Source: Balanoglossus misakiensis
Taxonomy: Eukaryota; Hemichordata
DNA length: 64,000 nt
Direction of reading: 5' to 3'
NCBI GenBank assembly: GCA_040954595.2
Contig: CM082583.2
Coordinates: 5,642,001-5,706,000, forward strand
Numbering within the stretch: position 1 is the first letter of the stretch; each line of letters starts with the position of its first letter. Position numbers and translations under genes: made by a program. Of the stretch, positions 23,970 to 36,217 are shown one piece after another. The notes under the pieces are model-generated. The model ran no database searches, was not told the DNA's origin, and saw only the letters and a program-made list of their open reading frames with translations.

Positions 23970-24170
23970 ACAACGTGCCGAACTGTGCTGTGGCTTAATC
24001 ACCGCAATACGTTCCCGTTTCCCGTGATTGCCTTGGCGTTTTGGAAACTCCTGACAACTTGGTCGCTTTTCATCGGCGGAGGCAATAATGTTCTCAGGGA
24101 GAGTTATTACGCCATAGAAAAGTTCCTGGCGCCGAGCACGTACCAAATGAACATCCGAGTTGGCTTCAAG
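23970..24170 (+). CDS. Candidate internal exon with a hydrophobic segment
   Basis: Seen: 67 open codons entered and left at codon boundaries, with an excellent donor TTCAAG|GTGCGT and a weaker acceptor, ATAGCTCAATAG. The peptide includes FPFPVIALAFWKLLTTWSLF, long enough to span a membrane, then GGGNNVLRESYYAIEKFLAP and STYQMNIRVGFK. Third positions are often G or C, unlike the AT-rich surroundings. The minus strand is also open over most of it. No family recognised and no partner exon found. Confidence 0.28.
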
Positions 24171-24311
24171 GTGCGTGTAAATTTTCGCTAAACGCCACTT
24201 TTGGTCGCGCCTCGCCTTTGTACTCTCGACAGTCGAGTCACCATATAAATCTTATTACGTCAAATTGGATAAAAATGGAACCTGTCAACAGGGGCCGAGT
24301 TTCTCCAAGGA

Positions 24312-24335
24312 CGCGGGGCTTTGTGTAACCCCGCG
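24312..24335. other. GC-rich stem-loop
   Basis: CGCGGGG and CCCCGCG pair perfectly around the ten-base loop CTTTGTGTAA. Visible only as a short inverted repeat; no RNA family recognised. Confidence 0.6.
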
Positions 24336-25498
24336 GAAGATATATTTGCGAAAATAAGTCGTTTTTAGCTCCATTGTTATAGTCGGTTCCCAATCAATGT
24401 CACGTGACTACCAGAATACAGATTTATACTTTCTGACTCGATGGAATGCACGCCCTTGGATAAAAGCTTGGGCAGAGGCAAACAGCAATGAAAAAGCCAG
24501 TGACGTCAGACTAAAAGCGTTAGATTAAGCTTTGATGCACACGTTTCGAACGACGTGACGTTAAGTACATGTATGCAATATTCTCCGGAACACAGTCGGA
24601 AGACAACATGCAAAACTTGAATACACCCATCATCCAACTTGGAATAGGGAAATCCTGGTTTGAAACACTTCTATCATTTTTTGAAATGGTTTTATCGAGT
24701 TTCAAAAGCAGGTTTTAAATCTGGCAGCATGCCAGTTCTTGGTGACTCATTGAAATGAACGTTCTGAAATGATGGCGCATTTAATAAATTAAGCAATACT
24801 TGTCGCTCGCAAGAATTGAAAAAACAACAACCGACAGACAAAACGTGCATGTTCATGCACACTATTAACACTTCAGGGCTGCATAGAAAAACATTGATGG
24901 CAATAATTCAACATTTTAGTACTAAAATGCGAAATGGGGTTGTAAATATTTCATTATGTCATTTTATGAAACAAGTAAACGGAGCAGAAAAAGTAACTAT
25001 CATTTTTTTTATTAATCTCTTAACGACTGTTACCAGGAAATCCGTACTCGTTATTTGACAAACTGCCTGCTTCCGGCGCTCGAACCATTTCGACTGGACT
25101 ACCTAATCAGGTGATAACGTTTTACGCCTCTTCGGCTACAACACATAAGGACTTTATAGGGCATATGTGCCAGATAGTAAACCAAAGCGTTGTTTTTTTT
25201 ACTCCATTCCTTCGAATGTTTATTCACGAACAGGTGCGCATAAATTAAGAAAGGAAAGCGCTGTGATATACTTGACATGGTCAGTCGCTGCCTCAGTTCT
25301 GGAATTGTTAGTTTTGAAAGACAAGCGCTCTGACGCGGGATGACGAAAGTTGCCAGGTGTGTCGAACGCGACCATACGCCGTAGTCGCATCGCCTTTCCA
25401 TTCAGACGCGGTTTTATTTACAAGATTGTCTTTGTCGGTAAGCTCACGAAATTGTTCTCCTGTATTATATTTTCCTCCTGTGCTTTAGCAAAGACAGG

Positions 25499-25580
25499 TC
25501 AACATGTACATGTATGCATGTATGTGCGTATGTACATGTACATGTACATGTACATGTACATGCATGTATGTGCATGCTTA
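25499..25580. repeat. (ACATGT)n-type palindromic array
   Basis: Tandem ACATGT words mixed with GTATG and GCATG variants, about 80 bp. Each unit is its own reverse complement, so the array can form hairpins on either strand. Confidence 0.9.
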
Positions 25581-25936
25581 CTAGTACGCGCGTGTGATTT
25601 TGTGAACACTTTCCGATAACCATTGTCAGTAAGCATACCCCTTCTGGGCATTATACCTTCGAATAAAATAAAATAAATAGCTTTAGCAAGGGTAGTTACC
25701 CAAACCTACCTCTATAGTCATGAGTGATCTACAGCGCATTCAATTTCATCCTGTTAGAGTGAAAATAGCCGGAAAGTGTTTTCCAGCAAGTCACGAAGTC
25801 TCCAATGTACGCTGTTTACCACCAGAACCCTAATTTTTCCTTTAAGGCTAAGAAAGTTCTGATTTTGTACCCTGGGACTATTGTCCTTGCTGATGGTATA
25901 TATAAACTGACCGCAAGCAAAATAAATACATGCGAT

Positions 25937-25961
25937 TGTATGTATGTATGTATGTATGTAT
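25937..25961. repeat. (TGTA)n microsatellite, about 6 copies
   Basis: Short tetranucleotide array. Confidence 0.9.
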
Positions 25962-27480
25962 CATCTGTATGTACAGAATTCCCTCGATGGATTACTGATT
26001 CTAACATTCAGGTCGATATTTATGCGTGAACAGACCAACAGTTAAGCTGATTGCGCCGAATACAACTTCTAACTTCATTTGGAGACATACTCTGAAGTAC
26101 GTTATCGCATGTAATGGTGTAGAGAGTTAAATGTCGCGTGAAGTATATGTAACTTTGTTCAGGAGTCGGAGGCAACGTTGATGGCTTGTTTTCTGAATTC
26201 CACAAGGAATGGTTTAACAGGTTAAGAGAAGGAATCTGGGCATGACTTTTCGTCAGTGATTGAAAACTGACTTTTTTGGTTCGTTAAGTAAACGTGACCG
26301 CCCGTGTTATTTCCAGCCCCAATAAAACTAATGTTTGTTAGGGTTAATAGGCTTTCGGTAAGATATCCTGATAAGTTTGTTGATAATGGGGGGCGTCGAC
26401 GCTGCCTCTCATCACTAGTTTCAAGAGCAGTATGCTTCACACATGCATGTAAAGTACCACGGGGACGCACGCACACGGCTGGTTATTTGAGCGTAAACTA
26501 ACCTTAAGACTTACAGCTTTTGATTACCCCATTACTGTCTTATCTATAGGAGGCTCGTGTTAGCTATTAGCGCTGGGATGTCTTAAAAAGGGCGTTCTCT
26601 CCGCACACGGTCCAAAAAGGGGGATTGTAAATACACGCGTCATCTTAACTTTCGTCAGATTACACTTTTCACTCTCGCAGAAGTAGTTTTTGTCGTTCTT
26701 GTGAGAGTGCGTGTATTATCTGTATCCGCGAGACGTGACTTTCAAAGTAGTAGCTGTCGTGAGATTGGTCGTCAGTCTTGGGCAGGGTGATGGAGTGCAT
26801 TGTTGACGCGAGGACCCTTGTTTGTGTTCTTCCTCCGCGTAAGATGTTTCTCTGGATTGGGATTTGTTGGAAATGACAATTCGTGTTGTCTAACAACGTG
26901 TCCAGTTTATCGAAGACTTATAATCTGAAGTCGTTGTTTTATCAGAGAGAGAGACGGGCGGCTCTTTGATCTGTGTCGAATGATGACCCGGGGGTCGCCG
27001 GTGCATGATTGAACCCGTTGACGTCAGTTAAACAGCGACGTTTCTGAAGATGCGCGAGAGATCTGCTTCACTTTTTATTTAATTTAGGTCCTTGGTGCGG
27101 GGCGAGATTGCAGAGCAGAAGTTCACGAAAGTTGTTAGGTTTGCGCACCCCAAGGGGGGTGAACTTACGTGACCTTTGACACCGTTGTGGTGGCCTCTTC
27201 GATGAATGACGCGTTTCACGCTCGATACGCTTCAGATGGGAGGAGACCAGAGTTCTTGAGTTAGATTGCGGCAGATGTGATTTGTGGGTCAATAGTGAGG
27301 AAAGAAAAAACGCATTTTAAAATATTAATGGTATATTTCGATTTTCGCCTCTACCTAGCTGCTGTCGCTTCGTGAATTAGGACACCTCTAAAACAGTTGA
27401 ATTTAATGTCTCTGGGATCGTACGCACTGATTTGTTTTGGCGCAAAGTTTGAAAATTCTTATGTCACCAGTCATATTATT

Positions 27481-27538
27481 TCAATGAATCAATCAATGAA
27501 TCAATCAATGAATCAATCAATGAATCAATCAATGAATG

Positions 27539-27569
<31 letters not shown>

Positions 27570-27672
27570 GAATCAATCAATCAATCAATCAATCAATCAA
27601 CCAATCAATCAATCAATCAGTCAATCAGTCAATCAGTCAGTCAGTCAGTCAGTCAGTCAGTCAGTCAGTCAG
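27481..27672. repeat. Compound AATC / CAGT tandem array
   Basis: Three zones in order: about four copies of a 12-bp unit (TCAATGAATCAA), then plain CAAT tetramers, then CAGT tetramers. The plus-strand Met-Asn-Gln-Ser open frame here is repeat-derived. Confidence 0.95.
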
Positions 27673-27709
27673 ACCGTTGAAGGTAGTCACACTTAAAGGA
27701 TTGTTTCAG

Positions 27710-27812
27710 GAAGGCTGTTCGGGGTGGCTATCAATCTCAATGCACCTTGTTACAGATATTAACAATAGGTGTCCCGTTTCTCAGTGTTAATAATTGTCAT
27801 CCGCCAAGTAAG
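27710..27812 (+). CDS. Candidate internal exon
   Basis: Seen: acceptor AAAGGATTGTTTCAG directly after the tandem array, 103 bases, donor AAG|GTGCAC. The frame entered one base into a codon reads KAVRGGYQSQCTLLQILTIG then VPFLSVNNCHPPSK. A second frame is open to an alternative donor (ATAG|GTGTCC), so the reading is ambiguous. No family or partner exon recognised. Confidence 0.18.
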
Positions 27813-28833
27813 GTGCACATGCTGTGTAATTGAGCGTGAGTATAATTGAAGCTCGTGGAATAGGCCCACCTAGCTTGCTTGCCGCGAACATGTATATTTA
27901 ACTCTGGTGTATTAGCTGCATTTTCACGCATAGGAGGTGTTTATCTTTCATTTTCAGTAATGATACGACCGTGATCTCCGATTAGGGTCGGTTTATACAA
28001 CTAGAGTAAACAGAGGCTTATTAAAACACTGGGTGCTTTTACCCTTTAGAAGTAGAAATCTCTCAGTTTTACTCCGGATGTGTCAATCCAAGGTAATGAG
28101 ATTTTCTGAATGGGTTTGCGCTGTGTAGCGGATGCTCATAGTCCCTCTTGATGTGCTATCGTCCTCTATGCGTGGGCATATTAACTGATTACAGAAAAAG
28201 TGAGTGAACGCATACACTTAACAGATTATCGCCTAAATTATACACTAGTCTTGGCTTTTATCTGGATACTTTCTCAATGATCTGGCAATATATTAAGCGG
28301 TTCCAAAATAGTAAAATAACACATTTGTGAGATTGACGCTTTGATACACGCATATTGCCTTGCGTAGAATGAACATGCTTTGTATATCGTCCAACAAATA
28401 TAATTTTTCAATCTCTCTATTGAGAAATGTAAATATGCGCTTGCATGCAAAGTTGCATGAAGGAAAACAACATTTTAGTCGCCAACTCGGACATTTGTTA
28501 GATGGCACGTTTTATTTCATTGAATATAAGTGCGTCCTACAGCAAGACTCTTGGAAATATGTTGGTAAATTGGATTTTGCTGCTTAGCCCGAAGAGGAAA
28601 ATTGTAATATATAATGGCAAACTAAATTGTCTTGGCCGGGGAATTTTCAAAATTTCTGGCTTGCCTGGTGTGTACAGTTGGTATATATTTGGGGTATGGC
28701 AAATGTAGGCCGGGTTAACGGAAACGCACAAATTTTGGCCTTAAATCATTTGATTTACGTATTTCTAAATGACCAGGGTAAACAGTGCGTATAGGTTTAG
28801 TTAATTTCCTGATTCCTCACAATTTTCTACGTA
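27813..28833. other. Non-coding stretch, nothing recognised
   Basis: Contains an acceptor-like TTATCTTTCATTTTCAG near 27958 followed by only eight open codons. Short overlapping open frames at 28293-28731 have no support. Confidence 0.4.
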
Positions 28834-29085
28834 TTAGCAGTAATAGAGAACACACTTTGACGCCAACCCAAATGATCGCATTTCATCAATTGGCAATATA
28901 TCGGGCGAAGTACTCGCATGCGCACCAGTAAGCCAGCATCTGCCGTAGCATATTAAGGAGCCGCTAGAATCATGGCATGGATACGAAATCTGAAAGCTGT
29001 CATCAAAATAATCCGATCCAGTCAACCGTAAAACAAACTCACTGCAACGTCGGAGGTGCAGACAGTCGACTCCAGAGAAACCCAT
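28834..29085 (-). CDS. Candidate small single-exon ORF, 83 residues
   Basis: Seen: an ATG at 29085 with a strong Kozak context (A at -3, G at +4) opens an 83-codon frame beginning MGFSGVDCLHLRRCSEFVLR and passing TGSDYFDDSFQISYPCHDSS; it holds seven Cys, which could suit a small extracellular disulphide-rich fold. There is no clear signal peptide, and an internal donor-like GCA|GTGAGT near 29048 could make the first 13 codons a separate exon. The start overlaps an RFX/X-box-like site at 29094. No family recognised. Confidence 0.22.
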   Translation of the reverse strand: MGFSGVDCLHLRRCSEFVLRLTGSDYFDDSFQISYPCHDSSGSLICYGRCWLTGAHASTSPDILPIDEMRSFGLASKCVLYYC

Positions 29086-29093
29086 AGTCCATC

Positions 29094-29107
29094 GTTGCCA
29101 TGGATAC
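29094..29107 (+). promoter_or_regulatory. RFX/X-box-like site
   Basis: GTTGCCATGGATAC matches both halves of the X-box consensus RYYNYY N(1-3) RRNRAC bound by RFX factors. Binding is inferred from the motif only. Confidence 0.35.
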
Positions 29108-29109
29108 AA

Positions 29110-32100
29110 AGCAACGCACAGCTCCTAAAACGATTTGAAGTGTCTCGAATACATCAAGAAATTTCAATAGACCAAAAATTAAGATAATTGTGCAGAATTT
29201 TGGGCGAAAAAACGGAATCGTGATTTAATACCGCCTGGTATAGGGACGGTGGCTTTGTGTATTCTTCTTTTGAAGTTCCGTGCATCGACTTATATATTCT
29301 TAACATTCTTTAAGTGATACTCCACTTCGAATAATAATTTTGCTGACTGTGTAAACAAAGACCGTGCACTACAGTGCAGTGGCAGAACAAAAATATGGCT
29401 GTGTAAATTTCCATCACGGTGAAGCACAAAAAGTTACATTGACACGCTGAAAAAAATGGTTCTTCAAGTTACGGCTACTACTAATGTTTCGGAATTACTC
29501 TGCGTACCTAATTAAACACCTTTCTTCGAAATTAGCTGGAAGTGGCTGCGTCGTTGCTACGGTTACCATTGTTTCCGTGGAGACCGACGTGGTAGCCACG
29601 TTCCGAGTCAGCTACATCGCTCAAATTCAAGTGTTACTATTTATTGATTGATTGATCGAGCTGTGTGCGTTTCCTGTTACTTCTATAGAAAACCTTTCGC
29701 GGGTTTGCCGCAGTCCAATTAGAGAGAGAGAGAGAGAGAGAAACAAAGAAATATTAAGGAAATCACTCGCAACGTGAATGCTCTTTTGCCATGGAAACAA
29801 ATCTTTTAGACACGAAGCCCACATTACATTGTATTCTCCAGAACACATATTCGGCCCTGTAGCAACTTGCGCAAAAGCTTACAGTAAGTAATTAAGATTT
29901 TTAAAAGTTTCATCCAGCTTTTAAAACTGCGCTGGTGCGTGTAAGTCTGGTGTGCCCTTTTCTCAGCGAGCACTAAAGAGAATTCCCAAATTGTACCTAG
30001 AGCTCACACACAAAACATCTTATAAGGCTAGGGACTTTCCTTATACTAGTATTGCTTTCAAGGCTGTTCTCATTTTGAATGGGAATTTGATAGACGCCTA
30101 ACATTCCTGTTTTCGTGAAGTCTCGTGTGATTCCGAACGAACAAAGCCGCCTTCGTCACACGCTGCGCTCCGTATCTCGTTTCCCGTTTGATTCATCGTT
30201 CGACAATCGGGTCAATTTCCTGCCACTTACATATAGAGTATTTAAAACTCGACGCGCCACTCGTCAGATTTATCGATATGAAGCCGGGTTATAACTGATT
30301 CCAGGTTATGCCGTTATACCTTGGGCGACCGTGGGCGTTCCCTTGATTATCCTGTGGCATATCGCGGGGAAAATGTCAGTGCGATGATGTTTGTCACAAA
30401 ACTATTACTGGAAATGTCGTAGGTGAAATTAAACTCGCACCACTGTACTGTACAGTTGTACATGGCTGTATTCATGTGCGTACAAGGATTGTGGCTATAA
30501 AAATCTCTTATTTCACAGGAAACGTGTATTAAAATTGTTAACTGGTGTCATAACCAACTTAATTTGATTACTTAAGTTATAGCTTCCGATTGAAAACGGA
30601 TTTAGTGAGCACTAGTACTGTGATACCAATATTTTATCAATCTCACTGAGAAACGACAGACACTCCATGACAACCATTGGGAAACAGGCATTTTAGTTTC
30701 ATAATTCGTATTGCGGTGGGCGCTCCAGTTAGAACTGTCTTTACGGTTGTTTGCCGTCTGCAAACAGGGATTGATTCGAGAGACCCCCAACGCGTCAGGC
30801 TTGCAAGAGGTTTCATATGTGCAAATCTATTTGTCTGTGGTGCAATGCTTATCGAGCTCACTGTAGTGTGATAATAATAGGCATAGATTAACAGTACACA
30901 AAACGACGAATTAGAGAAAAAAGCGGATTTGTGACTCAAAAGGCGAAATAGCTGTTGGCAATATCCCGACAACACAGTCAGATAAATGCTGCAGTGGGAG
31001 TAATTTAGTCATTATCTTTTTGAAGATGTCCCGCGGCTAATCTGCCCGTCGTGAACAAAAGAAAACACGGGGGAAAATAAGATGGGGAGACGGATTTTGA
31101 TTTTGAACGTTAAAGTCAGGCAGAGGTTCAATATGAATTCTTAGAATTCTATTTCTATAACCCACACGACGTTAAGATAAGAAAACCGGTTTACACTGCA
31201 CACAATTCAAGTAACTGATTTTCCAACAGCAAGTGTTACCATGGCGATAATCAAAACAGTGGCAATATGATAATTAGCACGAAAGATACTTCAGATCGAT
31301 ACCTGTAAGACCTGAGGTTAACAAGCATGCGTAGAAGTTACTGGATTTTTATCATTTTTTGACGACAGCTAAATGCGCGTGAAAACAGGGGAACAGATGT
31401 ATCTATATGTGATAGAATAACCTTTGGACTTCAAAAATACGGCAACATGATTTTTTGATAATTGTATTAGGATAAAATACTTAAAAAATATAATAGCAGA
31501 TATTGCTCCTGTTTTAACCATACTTTCCCAGTAATAATGCAATTATCACGAAAAGGCCCCAATCGTGTTCGACGTTTACTGTTAATGATATGTCTTTTTG
31601 ATTCAGCGAGAAAAAAAGAACGACATGCTTCCTAAATTTGGTCACAAGTGTCGGATTGCAAATTGTCATGCCGCGTGCAAGTTTTCTATATCAAGTTCAC
31701 TGGAGCAAGTTTTTGAATGAACACGTTTTCACGAAGACGTTTGTGACAGCAGCTGCGGTATCCTTTGATTGACGTTGGTTTAAGTACATTGCCGTTTCCA
31801 AAAAAAAGAGTTGGCTAATATTCACAGCTTTACTAACAAGGTACCATCAAGTGAGATTGCCAGCGGGTCCATTTATCAATTACACGAGACAGGAGATACT
31901 TTGTGTGAAATTCATGCCTCAGAAATAATAATCACGGCGGCGCGTCCAATCTTGCCCTCGTATAAAATGACGTGGGCGTTCTCTTTGATATCGCCAGAAT
32001 GTCAGGCCAGAGAGTCTTTGCGACGCACACCTTTTCTAGCAATACATGCAGTTTAATTGTATATGATTTTGAGTTTTCAGAGTTCACTAGTCTTGTCCTT

Positions 32101-32197
32101 GGATCCACACGTGTGTGTGTGTGCTTCCACAATCACTGCCGCATTCTTTACACGTTTATTGGACGCTTAAAAGTTGAGCATCAATTCCCCCTTCCAG
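29110..32197. other. Non-coding stretch
   Basis: Holds a (GA)n array at 29720-29741 and several GTTRCCATGG-type words. A TATTTAAA box near 30239 followed about 30 bases on by GTCAGATT could be a core promoter but has no gene attached. No supported exon. Confidence 0.4.
29720..29741. repeat. (AG)n microsatellite, about 11 copies
   Basis: Perfect dinucleotide array. Confidence 0.95.
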
Positions 32198-32330
32198 GTG
32201 CAGTGTACTCGCTAAGTCCAGGATTTCGCCAAAGAACACGCGCCTCTTCGTAATTGACGAAGGGAGCGTAAATTATTTACTGCAAAGCATGCGTTGCTAC
32301 TTCGCCTGTTCGTTAACTATTTCAGTTTAG
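32198..32330 (+). CDS. Candidate terminal exon, 43 residues
   Basis: Seen: excellent acceptor (TCAATTCCCCCTTCCAG), then a frame entered one base into a codon reading CSVLAKSRISPKNTRLFVID, EGSVNYLLQSMRCYFACSLT, ISV and TAG. A second frame is open for 17 codons. An internal donor AGC|GTAAAT would make it shorter. No AATAAA follows closely, no family is recognised and no partner exon was found. Confidence 0.2.
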
Positions 32331-33233
32331 GTGTTATGCTCTAGTGGATATCAAGACGATTAATTTTGTTGCCACGGATAATGTATCCTTTAATGGAAAT
32401 ACGGGGCTCTGTTGATTATCATCAGCCTAATTACTGTTTTACAGATACTAGATTAAAATTTAATAATTGATACTTTAGCCTCGGCTCACTGAAAAATCTT
32501 CTGTCAGTTAAAAAACGACAACTACAATAGGGTCATCTTGAAGTACGCATATGTGTCCTGAATGGGTGAGCGTACCCTACCCTGCTAGATTGTCAATAGG
32601 CACTGCTATGGAAAAGTTCAATGTGAGGTGATTGTCTCCTCTGGTCGAACACTGTTCTTCAAACAGATATGATGGACTGTGTCCAAACTACGGATGTTTC
32701 TGGTTGTGAAAAAATCATTAGTCATTACATGCTGTTCCGAACTCGTGCTGCACTCGGCAGTCGTGCGATTTGGTGAGAGCGTTGATGAAAATGCCTTTCG
32801 GTGGCAGATGTTTGCCGGATTCGTTTGAGAGGATGATAAAGATGCGCGCGCGTAGGTGAAAGGATGACATTACCCCGATCATATGTCAATATAATGTCAA
32901 TAAATGCACAGTTCACTGAACCCATGCCTTCAATGATAAGCTCACCCTAGCGATGAAGGTGAATGCAGAGCTCTGGGCTCTCTGTCAGTTAAGTGTTTCC
33001 CCTTGATAAATGAACATTTCCTGGTCATTCCAGCGTCCTTTTCAGTATATGCACTGTAACAATTGCGAAATAAAGATTTATAGCCGAAATGTTCAGCTCT
33101 ATACGTCAGTGATCGCAATTTAAATACGCCACGATGCGTAAAGAAATGTGAAGTTTAGGGTGTCCAAGGTGTGGCGTGCACAGAACCTATGGGTAGTGTG
33201 TTGTATATTGTGGACGTATGAAAAGGAAATTGT

Positions 33234-33323
33234 ATAGATAGATGGATAGACAGTCAGACAGACAGACAGGCAGATAGATAGATAGATAGACAGAGAGACG
33301 GACGGGCGGACAGACGGGCAGAC
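33234..33323. repeat. Imperfect GATA/GACA tetranucleotide array
   Basis: Interspersed GATA, GACA and GACG/GGCA units over about 90 bp, decaying rightwards. Confidence 0.9.
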
Positions 33324-33595
33324 CCATACATGTATATAGATATTAGATAGAAATCCTGTGTCAGTGGGATGGACATTGGCTTTAACGATAACTGTCTTGT
33401 TTTACTACGAGTTTTTCATGAATCGTAATCAGTGACCTACTTATCCATGCTCTGTAAAATAAAACATCCCGGTTTTTTTTTCGGCGCGGGCAACATTTGA
33501 AAGCAACGGCAAATGAATGTTTTCCCTCGGGGTAGAAGTGTTAATCCAATCTCCCAAAACGCAGAATTATATTACATCATATTATATAACAATAA

Positions 33596-33616
33596 ATTAC
33601 ATTACATTACATTACA
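33596..33616. repeat. (ATTAC)n short array
   Basis: About four pentamer copies just after an AATAAA; this arrangement resembles a retrotransposon tail but nothing upstream supports one. Confidence 0.8.
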
Positions 33617-34063
33617 TAGATTTCACACCTATAATTTCTCAAAATCATTTTCTCATTTTCAATTAACTGACACTGTCTATCTTCAGTGGGCTTCGTGGGC
33701 TCGGAAAATATTATAAAGAGACAGAAACACACCTGAGGACGATCTGAAAATATCAGAACAATTTCGCGTCACAACATAAATGGCACTTATCGGCTGCACG
33801 TGTCGATATTTGCGCTGGTGCCCACAGGAGCATTTTTCAATATCAATTAATTATGAAATAATTATAGCCCTACTTTTGCTGTTCAGCAGTGCATTTTACG
33901 CTCTTCCGACCACAGAAGGGGGATTATGAAAATATAAATTAAGTGCAATCATGAGGTTTTAATACTATTCAATTCCATTGTCTCTTTACATTAACACCAA
34001 TTAGATTATTGGACGATAGGCTGTCATTCCATAACACATATATCCCTTTCGTTCTTTGCTGAA

Positions 34064-34075
34064 GGGGGGGGGGGG
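34064..34075. repeat. Poly(G) run, 12 bp
   Basis: Uninterrupted G12. Confidence 0.95.
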
Positions 34076-35418
34076 TTGACATGTCAAATCGCGTAAATTC
34101 TACATTCCTATAGCTTAGATGAAAAAATCCAGATATTATATTTGATCATAGCATTGCTTAATATTTGAGATATGGTTTATCATTTTTAAAAAATATATAA
34201 ATATTTTTTGTTATTCGCCACCAACATGTACATTTATCTAAGATTGACAAGTTCATTAATTTCAGAAGGAGCAAAGGTTGCCTTACAAACTGAGAACTAA
34301 ATAGCCTTACAATGATTGGCATATTTTATCAAATTTACGTTGCTCGAGGATCATACGTTTTTATAGGTCCCTGCTCCCGCTTCGCCGCGTGGCGTACATT
34401 ACATGTAGTCGGATAATATAAAAAGCTGACAGACCCGACCAAATCAAAATACAGTACTATACAGTACATGAAAAGTATGGAATAAAACTCGTCTGTACAC
34501 AAGCGCCATACCGAATTCTGTAAGTGATTGAATATCAATCTTCTGCATCGAACATGCACAAATGCATATGCAAATCGCTCTATCTACCTAATTATGCAAT
34601 ACGTTCAGCCCATTCCATAATACAGAACGGGGGTAGTCTGTGAAAAAGCATTTATGTTGATAGGGCCTTTGCTTATAACTTCAAACGCGCAAACCTATCC
34701 TTTGCTGAAATGGGATGTCATCACATCCTTTCAAGAACATTCAACGTTTATGACATTTTTTATTAAATATTGTAAACTCTGACATTTTGAAGTCGCGGTA
34801 CCTATTTAAATCACGGCGTTACGGAGAAATGCCGAATGACAGGACGAGCAGCTGTCACGCCAAGAGACAATGCAGCCCCGCCAGAGAGAGTTTTTTTTCT
34901 CTCCATGGCGTAATGATTCAAGCGCGCGAATCGTTAAAATCGTCTCGATGAAAGGCGCGTTAGATAAGTTTGATTGCCACAGACAATTCCCGCCAGTTTA
35001 TGATGCCACCAGGTATATGTCGTCAAAGCGATTGGATTCCCGCGCAAACCGACCGATGTTTTTTTAAAAGAATCATTGATTATGACCGGCTGCAATCGAC
35101 GCCGCCGAAACGGAAAAGGTCAAGGGTAATCAGTTGTGTCGCTTGAAATCCAAGAGGACCACAGGTACATACTAACAATAACGAACACGCGATGATTCTC
35201 TACTTTAAAAGAACGGTCTGTTGAATTGGGTTAATGGTCCGAAAGTTGGCACCATTTTTATGGCGTCATTAAAAAGGTACAATGCCCGCAATGATATTCA
35301 GTATCGTCGTCTGAGTGAGAATCGTAAAAATGAATTTAATATAGAGAAATTATATAACCAGAATATAAAATTTAAGGATAAAACCAACATCGTTTGCGGC
35401 CCATTTGGGCCACGTTAA

Positions 35419-35561
35419 GATGGGTCCCTAGGATCTTTTTGCTCGTTGCTATGGGCCTTTATAGGACATTACACCCCGATTTGGACTAAGCCGTTTTCAG
35501 AGTCTAACAAGGGGCTGGTAACTAGTTAACAATACGCACGATTGTGAGCGCGCGCCCCCTG
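35419..35561 (+). repeat. Left terminal inverted repeat of the TTAA element
   Basis: About 143 bp; outer 50 bases identical to the inverted right end, inner part diverged with small differences. Confidence 0.9.
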
Positions 35562-36072
35562 ACGCCATTGATATGCAAATTAGTTAGGTCAAATTTCAAA
35601 AGCCTAAGGCTTTTTATTCCGTGACCTCAAAAACGAACTTGATACGTATTCATTAGTTGCTTGAACCAGGGAAGATCGTGACGGATTTTGTTTTCGAATA
35701 TTATCGTTGTATCCTACGATTTCAGCATACCCGTACCACACCTGAAAAAGTCATCGATTTTGGGTGTTTTTGGACGCACTCTTCCACTGGTATCGCTTCT
35801 TAGCACGACGAAAACCGAAAAAACGATCCGTCACACTGTGCGGAAGTGCGTTCTCAACAAGCAGGTCAAATTTGGCTGGCCTACGTCGCCTGTGAAAAAA
35901 GCCTTAGGGATTTTCGTGAACGGTACAAAATCTCTGTGTACAAAACATTGGATTTTTAGCGTTCGATCCAGTTACTGTGGTTACAGGACGCGCACGCTAT
36001 CGCTGACCGCTGCTTTGCCGTATTAGCGTGGCGGCCTATGGCCGGGCGGTAGCTGCCGTAAACATACTCAGA

Positions 36073-36213
36073 CAGGGGGTGTGCACACAATCGTGCGTAT
36101 TTTTAACTAGTTACAAGCCCCTTGTCGGACGTTCATAACGGTTTCGATCAAAATTGAGTGTAGTGTCCTATAAAGGCCCATAGCAACGAGCAAAAAGATC
36201 CTAGGGACCCATC
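36073..36213 (-). repeat. Right terminal inverted repeat of the TTAA element
   Basis: About 141 bp, reverse complement of the left end; followed by TTAA at 36214-36217. Confidence 0.9.
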
Positions 36214-36217
36214 TTAA

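Larger units (their letters stand above)
24171..27709. other. Non-coding stretch with microsatellites and a GC hairpin
   Basis: Holds a GC-rich hairpin at 24312-24335, the ACATGT array at 25499-25580, (TGTA)n at 25937-25961 and the AATC/CAGT array at 27481-27672. No supported gene. Confidence 0.45.
32331..35414. other. Non-coding stretch with tandem repeats
   Basis: Contains the GATA/GACA array 33234-33323, (ATTAC)n 33596-33616 and G12 at 34064. An acceptor-like CGTCCTTTTCAG at 33045 leads into only 25 open codons. No supported gene. Confidence 0.45.
35415..36217. mobile_element. Non-autonomous DNA transposon (MITE-like) with TTAA target duplication
   Basis: Seen: inverted repeats at 35419-35561 and 36073-36213. 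The outer 50 bases, beginning GATGGGTCCCTAGGATCTTT, are identical; similarity then continues with mismatches through a shared TAACTAGTTAA and AATACGCACGATTGTG. TTAA sits immediately outside both ends. The element is about 795 bp plus duplication. Known: TTAA duplications are made by piggyBac and Kolobok transposases; the ends lack the usual piggyBac CCC start, so the superfamily is open. The 510-bp core has one 112-codon frame without transposase motifs, so it must rely on a transposase encoded elsewhere. Identical outer repeats suggest recent movement. Confidence 0.9.

Noticed and set aside
25075-25125. B-box-like GGTTCGAGCGCC on the minus strand
   Set aside because: The only A-box-like word is about 20 bases away, too close for a tRNA or SINE head.
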